Below are positions 1 to 6,730 of a DNA stretch of 11,272 bases, piece after piece. The notes below the pieces were generated by a model, which was not told the DNA's origin, ran no database searches, and saw nothing but the letters and a program-made list of their open reading frames with translations. Position 1 is the first letter of the stretch; every line of letters starts with the position of its first letter. Origin of the DNA: Dinochytrium kinnereticum (lineage: Eukaryota; Chytridiomycota; Chytridiomycetes; Chytridiales; Chytridiaceae); assembly GCA_027604005.1 (NCBI GenBank), contig JADGJT010000581.1, forward strand, positions 1 through 11,272, read 5' to 3'. Position numbers and translations under genes: made by a program.

Positions 1-57
1 GCCCCCAAAGGCTTCGGATCCTCAAGGCCCCAGGACCGTGCTTTAGTTTCACAGTAG
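1..57 (+). CDS. possible 3' end of a gene cut by the left edge
   Basis: One frame is open from base 1 to a TAG at 55-57 and would encode 18 C-terminal residues, APKGFGSSRPQDRALVSQ. The sequence turns T-rich immediately after the stop (roughly 60-180), as expected of a fungal 3' UTR. Against it, the other two + frames are also open for 45 nt or more, so chance openness cannot be excluded. No family can be named from so short a piece. If real, the gene converges on the glycosyltransferase gene that ends at 613. Confidence 0.25.
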   Translation, partial: APKGFGSSRPQDRALVSQ

Positions 58-612
58 AGTGTCAGTGTATAAGGAATTTTGTATTGCTTTAGTTTCCAGT
101 TTTTATCTTTCAGTTTCCCTCTTTCTTCTTCCATCTTCTTCAGTTTTTTATACCTTTTTATTTATTACACGTGTCCTTCCAGCTTCAACCCGTTGGGTAT
201 GTTCTTGCGGCTCTTGGCCGACCCCCGCAAGCTAGACTGAGCGGGGAGAGCCCTAAGATCCGATAACAAGTGGAATGTGAATAGAGAAAAGGATGTTTCA
301 GTTATATTAACTAATGGCACATAAAAAAATCATAGTAAGATCTTCAGGGGGGCCGTAATGGAGTGAAGGGGAACAAATGCATTCCTTAAGGAAGAGTTAA
401 AGGCAGGTCGGAATAAGAGTAAACGTTAAACTGGTGTGAGGAACGTGAGATGAATGATAGAAGTCTCAGAGGGTTAAAATGAAATGGATATGATTTAAAA
501 AAAGAATTATAGGGTAAATGAGGTATTTAAAAGGATGAAACACATCAATGCATTTTAAAAGGTAAGGAAAGAAAGAAAGAAATAAAAAAAGGAAAAACCA
601 TCATTCGCTTCG
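58..612. other. intergenic, purine-biased, no gene seen
   Basis: No credible ORF. From about 60 to 180 the + strand is T-rich with recurring TTTAGTTTC / TTTCAGTTT words, a possible 3' UTR. A 7-bp inverted repeat pairs 204-210 (CTTGCGG) with 225-231. From about 290 to 600 the + strand is strongly purine-rich and C-poor. It includes a 12-bp palindrome, TTCCTTAAGGAA, at 382-393. This stretch is probably the 3' flank of the minus-strand glycosyltransferase gene, whose transcript would read as pyrimidine-rich here. Confidence 0.5.
567..582 (+). repeat. (GAAA)4 microsatellite
   Basis: Four tandem GAAA units within an A/G-rich tract (about 560-598), just downstream of the stop codon of the minus-strand glycosyltransferase gene. 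Confidence 0.8.
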
Positions 613-2592
613 TCACCCACGCCCCATCCCAATCTCTCTCACCAACCACTCCAAAACCCGGTTTTCTTTCTTTCTCCCGTTCTGATGGAATACGCAAACA
701 CCTTTAGGTTCCTGCACAACTCCCTCAATACGATGATACCATTCCTTGACTCGCAGGGCATCTCCTGGCGTCACCTTCTCATTTTCAAGCAAAGTGTGAA
801 GAGGGAGGAGGCGGTGAAGGGTTGGGTTGGTTTCAAGAAGACGGATAGGGCGAGGTATTACTGAAGTAAAGGAAAAGGTCGGAGGAGCAACAGACGAATT
901 AGGAGGTGCCGCGTCGTCATCGAAAAACAAGTCCTCAGCGAAGACGTCATAAAGCGCAGCCATAACATGGTTCTCGTGATCTAACGAAACAAGCGGGCGT
1001 CTTGTCCCCTTTCCACTCAACGAAGGCGACGAAATATCTGCGCGCTCCAGCTTCATGACAGCATTCCTCAACCGCCCCTTTGCTTTCTCCAAATCGGCGA
1101 CAACCTCCCGAACCCAAATAGGCGGCAAGGTATCCTCGTCAGCACCATCCCTCCATCCCAAAACTCCTCTCTCCACTTCAGCTTTTAGCCTCCCAACAAG
1201 GGTCATCGCCTCTTCAACTTCATTCACCATCTCCGAGTCATTCCACGTCTTTCCCCATCCCCCCAGATAACCTTCAGTGAACCGTCCCTGGTCGTCGTAA
1301 CATTCGTCAACGTAAGTGTTTCGAAGCATCGAGCGAGTATCCATTGCACGGCCCATGAAAGTCCCAGCATTGAGGTACCGGAAAGATGTGGACTTGGTAG
1401 GGGTGTTGGCGAATGCGGTAGAGCCGTGGGATGATGGGCTGGAGTGCGCTGGTGTGGCTGTTCGAATGGCTTCAACGAGTGGTCGAGCATATCGACGAGG
1501 ATCACGGACATGCGATGGAAGGTCAACAAGGCGTTCAGGGGTTTCAATTCCCCCCAAAAGTTCTGGCGTGGTCATATCCTTCTCATACATCTCACTACGC
1601 TCAGTCCTCGGCCAGCAGGCTTTCTCAGCAGCAAAAAGCAAAGGAGAAGTGGGCACCGGTCTCTCCACGAACCGTCTCGCCACCTCCTCAGCGTCACAAG
1701 AAGGTGAAAGGATAACGTCGTCACCGTCTGAGAACACCAAAAGTCTTGACCGTGCCTTCTTCACAAGCTCATCGCGAGTGTGAGAAGTGTAAGAGGAGGA
1801 AAGTAGTTGTTGCCGAGAGGAAAATGGGAGGTGCTCAGTTAAAGCAACGGTGTAGTCATGGTAAGCTCGAATACGCTGTCCCCATCCTCTCCACCCTCTT
1901 CCCATTCCCAGGATCGTAAGAGGGATGCGTGAGTCAGCAAGATTCTTGGCAAGCCTGTTGAGCCCTTTACTGCAAGAGGTAGCATAAACAACCCACTCAA
2001 TGTTTGGTCGACAGGGTGTTGACGTACGATTGTCACCACCATCGTCAAACAACTCCTCATCATCACAAATCCTCACACCCCCTTCCAAGAAGGTCTCAGC
2101 ATAGAAGCCACCTCTTGGCAGCGGCGGCCAAACCCTCTCATCCTCAACAACGGCATCCAAAACCTCTTGCGAGCAAGTCTCACGATGCCTTATCCTGTCC
2201 CCAACCACTGCCGTCCCCGCAACAAATCTCAGCTGATCCAAATAACAGATGGTTCTCGAAAAAGGTGAGGCAATTTCAAAATGGTGAGAGGTGGGTGGCG
2301 TTCTGCCCGACGGTCCAGCATCACGAATGACGGCCATGTAAAATGTGAGGACAGCAATGAAAATGAGGAGTGAGATGAGGAAGATGCGGAAAAAACGGAT
2401 CAGGAGATGAAATAATGTGTGGTAATTGCGTCCGATATTGTAACGTGTTGTTGGAGGTGACGGGGAGCGGCTTGATGCAGGAAGCAAGGACTCCTTTGAT
2501 GAGCTTGATTTGAAGAGCTTTGATGCACGTCTTGTTCGTGATCTCGCCAGCCTCAAGGCAGCGGACACCAGCGACGTCGGCGTGAGGACCAT
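613..2592 (-). CDS. type II membrane glycosyltransferase, PLOD-like GT domain
   Basis: A single uninterrupted frame of 659 residues. The N-terminal 60 residues are basic and Ser-rich. One hydrophobic segment (about 68-88) then acts as a signal anchor, so the rest should lie in the ER or Golgi lumen. The lumenal part matches the glycosyltransferase domain of procollagen lysyl hydroxylases (PLOD): a strand and metal-binding motif LLVFSDGDDVI (284-294, DGDD at 289-292), LLFAAEKACWP (318-328), YLNAGTFMG (406-414), CYDDQ (431-435), LDHE (537-540) and VFHQNG (634-639). Family members transfer glucose or galactose from UDP-sugars; the acceptor here is unknown. No 2-oxoglutarate hydroxylase domain follows. 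A low-complexity insert (about 365-403) separates the CWP and YLNAG blocks. Possible N-glycosylation sites are at 188, 451 and 565. The start is the only in-frame Met ahead of the anchor. The family call is from motifs; enzyme activity is inferred. Confidence 0.85.
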   Translation of the reverse strand: MVLTPTSLVSAALRLARSRTRRASKLFKSSSSKESLLPASSRSPSPPTTRYNIGRNYHTLFHLLIRFFRIFLISLLIFIAVLTFYMAVIRDAGPSGRTPPTSHHFEIASPFSRTICYLDQLRFVAGTAVVGDRIRHRETCSQEVLDAVVEDERVWPPLPRGGFYAETFLEGGVRICDDEELFDDGGDNRTSTPCRPNIEWVVYATSCSKGLNRLAKNLADSRIPLTILGMGRGWRGWGQRIRAYHDYTVALTEHLPFSSRQQLLSSSYTSHTRDELVKKARSRLLVFSDGDDVILSPSCDAEEVARRFVERPVPTSPLLFAAEKACWPRTERSEMYEKDMTTPELLGGIETPERLVDLPSHVRDPRRYARPLVEAIRTATPAHSSPSSHGSTAFANTPTKSTSFRYLNAGTFMGRAMDTRSMLRNTYVDECYDDQGRFTEGYLGGWGKTWNDSEMVNEVEEAMTLVGRLKAEVERGVLGWRDGADEDTLPPIWVREVVADLEKAKGRLRNAVMKLERADISSPSLSGKGTRRPLVSLDHENHVMAALYDVFAEDLFFDDDAAPPNSSVAPPTFSFTSVIPRPIRLLETNPTLHRLLPLHTLLENEKVTPGDALRVKEWYHRIEGVVQEPKGVCVFHQNGRKKENRVLEWLVREIGMGRG

Positions 2593-2977
2593 TGCAGGTG
2601 ATGACGGCTTGATGTGGAGCAGCAGCGAGCGAGTAGCGTTGACTGATGTTTGGCAGCACCTGGCTTATTTCAACCACAAAAACATAGAAGGTGGAGGAAC
2701 ACTGCAGTGCTTGCGGATGTAAATCCCCGGCCAGCTTAAATGGCGGGCCTTGAAAAAAAAAAGAAAAAGAAAACAGACAAAAGGGGCTCGGCTCGGCAGG
2801 AAAAGAAGCAGCAGCGGATAAACCCACTCCGCCGAGTCCCGCCAGGTGCTGAGGGAATTACTCCGTCACTGCCGGCCCATGGCTTCGGATTCAGGATGAA
2901 AACCCGCGCTGCACTCATCAAGATCCAGCATGAACATGTGCCGAAACGGGCGGATTCCTGGCCAGTACGCACCGCTG

Positions 2978-2982
2978 ATTGG
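2978..2982 (-). promoter_or_regulatory. CCAAT box candidate
   Basis: CCAAT in minus orientation, about 385 nt upstream of the glycosyltransferase ATG. CCAAT boxes bind the fungal Hap complex, but a pentamer occurs often by chance, so support is weak. Confidence 0.25.
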
Positions 2983-3145
2983 TGGAAAGTGCATATGATG
3001 TTACACACAGCTCAGCATCTGCATCTGATCTGACAATTGAAGCAAAGTCTCTTCTGCCCATCGTTTTCTCTTCCAGATCTCAAACTTTAATTATTTTTGT
3101 CGTTATGGTTTATTATTATGGAAATATCGAGCATCATGTTTATGT

Positions 3146-3173
3146 TTATCCCAACCAAGGTGTGTTGGGATAA
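3146..3173. repeat. perfect 10-bp inverted repeat with 8-nt loop
   Basis: TTATCCCAAC (3146-3155) is mirrored by GTTGGGATAA (3164-3173) around CAAGGTGT. It lies between the two minus-strand genes. It could be a hairpin in a transcript or a binding site for a dimeric factor; nothing in the sequence decides between these. Confidence 0.7.
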
Positions 3174-3680
3174 TGGTGAAATATGCTGCCTCACTTTAAA
3201 GAAGCACTTCACAACTGCGTGTGCTGATGAGATGTGATGAATGAATGAATATTCCCTGCCGCATCTTTCTGTGGTGAAGAAAGATTCAGCTTATAAATGT
3301 GTGACGGCAGTGTGTCTGACGTCCTCATGGCGCTGAGGGCAGCAATTCAGCCATGCCTCAAAAAGTAAAATGAATGACGCTTTGCAACGGACGGCATTCG
3401 GCACTCCCGCGTCATCCCGCAGTCATGCCAGCTCAGCAGGCAGTGAGTGAGGGCGAGGCAAGAGCAAAGAATAATAATGAGGGAATCACGTTTTCTTCAG
3501 GTGGAAGGCCCCTTAACCAAAACTTCATAAAGACAAAGTTAAACAAGAAAAGTGCTTGAAGATGCCAAGTAGTATGGATTTTGGCTGGCAAGAGTCTAGT
3601 GGCAGAGCTTCACAGCGAAACATTTGGATCTATGTAAAAGAAAGAACAAAAATAGATGCAGCCGAACCCCCAAACAACTG

Positions 3681-3686
3681 TTTATT
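3681..3686 (-). terminator. AATAAA-type polyadenylation signal candidate
   Basis: The minus strand reads AATAAA directly over and after the stop codon of the DOMON-b561 gene (TTTATT on +). Fungal signals are degenerate and usually lie further downstream, so this is tentative. Confidence 0.3.
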
Positions 3687-5384
3687 TACAAATGCATCTC
3701 ACGCTTACTTGTCTTCTCATGCTCTTTAAATCCCATCGACATCTTCCGTACCTTCTTCCTATGTCCGGCTCCAACCAAGTAATACTCCATGACAACAAAC
3801 GCTCCGAAGGCAACAATGAACCAAACCGTCAGCGCGACAAACCACGCTGTCGGTGCCCTGCTCATCGGTGTGACTGCATTGTAAAGTGCCAAACCAAGGT
3901 AGATGTTAATGAGGCTGAGAAGAAAGATGCCACGTCCAAACCACCAGTGGAGGCGGTCCCACCATGGCGTGTTGCTGCGGTTAGGGTCGTAGAGCCAGTT
4001 TGAGATAAAGCCCAAGAGAATTTGAACGAGCAAGGCTACCACAATCACCATGCCAATGCTCTAGAGCAATAAAGGGGGTAGAGTTAGACGCGGTGAGTCA
4101 AACATCTCCAAAAGCTCACCTCGTGAGACGTGGAGAAGTGAGGTGGGGCCTTTGTGAGAAACCTGATAAGGAATCCCACTACCGTCAGACCTCCGCAAAA
4201 CACAATAAACATTATCATATGGAAACGGTACCACCAGACTCCGAGGCGTTTCTTCAAATAGCGTGCAATAAAGATTCTGTTATGATAAGTTAATCACGGC
4301 AAAAGGATTGTAGAGGAGTAAGAATCTTAAGACATTTAAGGCATTTAATGACTGACCCAACAAAAGGAGATACGCCCCACGCTAAGAACATCACAATACC
4401 ATGGATGATGTTAGTGATTTTGTTATCTATCAAAGGTCCAAAATCGGCGATACGCTTTTCGCCTGTTTTCTAACATCGTCGAACAATATAATAAAGATGA
4501 GCAGATAATATGCAAAGCGGGTAAACGAATAAATGAAGCAACAATCAAAACAAATTCAATATCAAATTCACAAAAATGATAAATAGGACGATTAGGGTTC
4601 TTCAACAACTGCCGGTCCTTCAAAAAAGGAATCTCAAGACTAATACATTATAGAACTCACCACAGCCGCACTGGTAGCCAGATCCCCAACAAAAGTTCCA
4701 GAATAGTCATGTTGGTAGAAAACCACCTTATTTACATCATCTACCGAATCTGGCGGACCCTCAGAGTAAGCGTAAATATAATTCGTGGTCTGCGGACTTG
4801 GGAAAATCGTGTTCCCAGTCCCACCAGGAGGGTTCAATGGATGGCTGACAGTGGCAGATATTTCAGCCCACGATGGAGCAGCTCCACTCAGTCTCAATAA
4901 CTTCCACTGACCTTTCAAAGCAAAAGGACTGTTGAGCAACCGAAAAATACCACACAGCTTAAACTCAATAATGAAAGAAGAGGAGAAAAGGAGAGAAAAA
5001 AAACATCATGGCCCTCACCATTATTATTAGACGTTATCGAATAACTCCCCGTATTGATGGACTTGATCATCACCGACCCTGTAGAGTTCTTCCAAGCGAT
5101 CACAGCGTCTCCTCCTCTCATCACCGTCGGTCCAATGCCAAGTGACGCCCAGCCCCCTTTGGCAGCGTGAATTGTGTAAGCAACGCTACCCGCTCCATCC
5201 GCCTGCCCCTTAACACAGAACTGTCCTGTTGTGATCGTTGATCCAGTAGGAAAGCAAACCCAACTCGAGGTCAATTGTCCTGCACCAAAGCCATTATCAA
5301 CATCTGCAGCCATATCTGTGATGCCCTACCTGATACTAGTGTCAAATATAAGAGGAAGATGAGGAAGGCGGCTTGCAGCGCCAT
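3686..5384 (-). CDS. DOMON-cytochrome b561 transmembrane haem protein, six exons
   Basis: Exons on the minus strand: 5330-5384, 5019-5279, 4661-4911, 4357-4454, 4120-4276 and 3686-4060, in frame for 398 residues. Introns are 5280-5329, 4912-5018, 4455-4660, 4277-4356 and 4061-4119, all GT-AG. Residues 1-19 are a signal peptide. Residues 20-189 form a DOMON haem domain; GGWASLGIG (60-68) is followed by Met72, and His173 lies in YQHDYSGTF, so these two are the probable axial haem ligands. About 200-370 is a five-helix cytochrome b561 domain with the four expected haem histidines: His207 (IIHGIVM), His241 (YRFHMIM), His273 (TSHESIG) and His312 (DRLHWWFGR). The cytosolic tail is basic. Such proteins pass electrons across the plasma membrane to or from extracellular acceptors. 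The least certain junction is intron 4455-4660: it is long, has alternative sites, and may hide a small exon. The acceptor at 4912 (GAAAG) is also unusual but is the one that keeps frame. Confidence 0.9.
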
Positions 5385-5805
5385 GGCTGCGTAGCGTCAG
5401 CAAAGACGGTCTGTGAAGAGCTCGGTGGCCGTCGAAATGCTCGATCTTCCCGACGAGGTGGTGATTTAGAACGAAAGACAATACGTTAAAGATGTTCATT
5501 CCCTTCCAGTAAATCCCAGTACCTAAATGAGGGCCAAAGCTTTGGTTTCGACCGCATCGATCAAAGAATCACAGGTCAATCCCATGGGATAGACAGATTG
5601 TCAACTTTATCGTTGAGAACGCGGTAATGGACCTGGCAAGCATCGGATAAGTCAGAGGGATCCTTCACCAACCCAACCTCCAGTCGACCTCGTATCAATT
5701 CATCATTCGTCTACTATCCCACTCATCGTCACCCATCAGAAAAGAAAAAAAAAGAAAAAAAGCGCGTGGGAAAACGTTTATTTTTATTTTCACCTCATCC
5801 CCAGC
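5385..5805. other. divergent promoter region
   Basis: 421 nt between the start codons of the minus-strand DOMON-b561 gene and the + strand 175-residue gene. No TATA box is obvious in either direction. Short upstream ATGs on + at 5583 and 5628 each reach a stop within a few codons. An A-rich tract at about 5740-5762 is followed by a T-rich stretch (5777-5793) ending in CCCCAG just before the ATG at 5806. That could be leader sequence or the end of an intron in the 5' UTR. Confidence 0.5.
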
Positions 5806-6432
5806 ATGCCCAGACATCTCAGCTTTGAAGACCACGCAAAGGCGCAACGACGACGAGGGAGACAGTTTATTCCCCGAAAGGATTCCGAGGATGGAGTGAG
5901 ACCGCCCTCTCGCAAGGGGTCCATCGTTCTTTCGCAGACAACACAAAGTTTTGAGGATCGACCCAATACTTCCAGGGAGGCAGAGAAAGGAACGAGCCTC
6001 GTTCTGCCCCTTCAAGACCTCTCTCAAAAGAAGTCTGAGTCGTTGAAGAAAGAGCTAGCAAAGAAAGAGGTCAGTCAAACCTTCTCAGCACGAGGATTAC
6101 CTTCTTCTTCCCACCTTCCCACCTGAAGCTCCAGCCCAAATTAACTGGCTAATCCCACCTACATACAGTACCCGAGCCCAAAATACCCGCGCACCATCTC
6201 ATCCTCACACATCCAACCAACTGAAGTCACCCTGAAACGGCCGCAAAACCGCACGCCTAGACCCCTCGCAAAAATCAGCGCCGCAACCATGTTGCATGAC
6301 GAAATATCATTGATAGCCTCTTTCACGTACGCCGTGGGTAGGAGCAAACGCCCTTGGGATGATGAGAAAGAGTGGCTGGATGGTTACAATAATGCTTCGG
6401 GTACCGAAGATCAAGTCGTCCCGTCATTATAG
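5806..6432 (+). CDS. two-exon gene, 175-residue protein of unknown function
   Basis: Exon 1 is 5806-6069 (88 codons). Exon 2 is 6169-6432 (87 codons plus TAG), joined in phase 0 across a 99-nt intron. The intron has donor GAG|GTCAGT, a branch-like GGCTAATC about 20 nt before the end, and acceptor ACATACAG. Exon 2 is open from the splice site to its stop in the frame set by exon 1. I do not recognise the protein. Exon 1 encodes a very hydrophilic, Arg/Lys/Ser-rich, probably disordered segment starting MPRHLSFEDHAKAQRRRGR, with a lysine-rich end (SLKKELAKKE). Exon 2 is basic and Pro-rich at first, then has a possibly folded end containing SLIASFTYAVGRSKRPWDD, and finishes acidic. No signal peptide or membrane segment is visible. 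Without splicing, exon 1 would read through to a stop at 6124-6126 (106 codons). It is divergent from the DOMON-b561 gene and 298 nt ahead of the FAD oxidase. The splice logic is seen directly; that the gene is real is inference. Confidence 0.55.
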
Positions 6433-6562
6433 TGTCTGAACCTCAGACGCTTTAGTTAGCTTTTGTTCATTTGAAAACCCTGCAAACCAAGAAAACGCGC
6501 AAGGAAACGAGATGAGGCTGCGCTGGCGTTGAGGGTGGTTTTGAAACTTATGGGGCTGCAAA

Positions 6563-6572
6563 TATATATAAA
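6563..6572 (+). promoter_or_regulatory. TATA box of the FAD oxidoreductase gene
   Basis: TATATATAAA, ending 158 nt upstream of the ATG at 6731 and 24 nt upstream of an earlier in-frame ATG at 6596. Transcription about 30 nt downstream of a TATA box would begin close to 6596. This favours 6731 (or possibly 6635) as the usual start codon. Confidence 0.6.
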
Positions 6573-6730
6573 AAATATATCTGTGAGACAGAAGGATGGC
6601 GATAATGAGAGCGCGCCAAACGTCCTCTACGCAAATGTTAAAAGGACTAGCTACAGATAGCTCTTCAATAAATTCAGACACTCAACATTACGCAAAGCAG
6701 AAAAAAAGACTTCTATCCCAGAAAACAAAA

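Larger units (their letters stand above)
2593..3685. other. intergenic: promoter of the glycosyltransferase gene, no gene seen
   Basis: Open frames here (for example 2740-3033 and 3374-3559 on +) lack family features and look like chance. Read on the minus strand, 2750-2780 is a T/C-rich tract about 160-190 nt upstream of the glycosyltransferase ATG, as often seen in fungal core promoters. A CCAAT box in minus orientation lies at 2978-2982. No clear TATA box is seen. A perfect 10-bp inverted repeat is at 3146-3173. Around 3225-3250 there are short GATGA/GAATGAAT repeats. The part next to 3686 should hold the 3' flank of the DOMON-b561 gene. Confidence 0.5.

Noticed and set aside
181..245. Possible tRNA or small structured RNA around the CTTGCGG/CCGCAAG repeat
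   Set aside because: There is only one 7-bp stem; no T-loop, anticodon arm or acceptor consensus could be found.
1055..2330. Several + strand frames of 70-155 codons
   Set aside because: They are antisense shadows of the glycosyltransferase gene, whose motifs establish the coding strand.
2321..2827. 168-codon minus-strand frame overlapping the start of the glycosyltransferase gene
   Set aside because: It overlaps the coding start in another frame, contains a homopolymer-derived Phe run and has no domain.
5304..5329. Apparent micro-intron (14 or 26 nt) or frameshift between the signal peptide and DOMON domain
   Set aside because: Using the acceptor GTGCAG at 5280 gives an ordinary 50-nt intron in the right phase, removing the need for a micro-intron or sequencing error.
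5695..6027. 110-codon minus-strand frame
   Set aside because: It is antisense to exon 1 of the 175-residue gene, with Phe-rich ends from an A-rich tract and no splice or family support.
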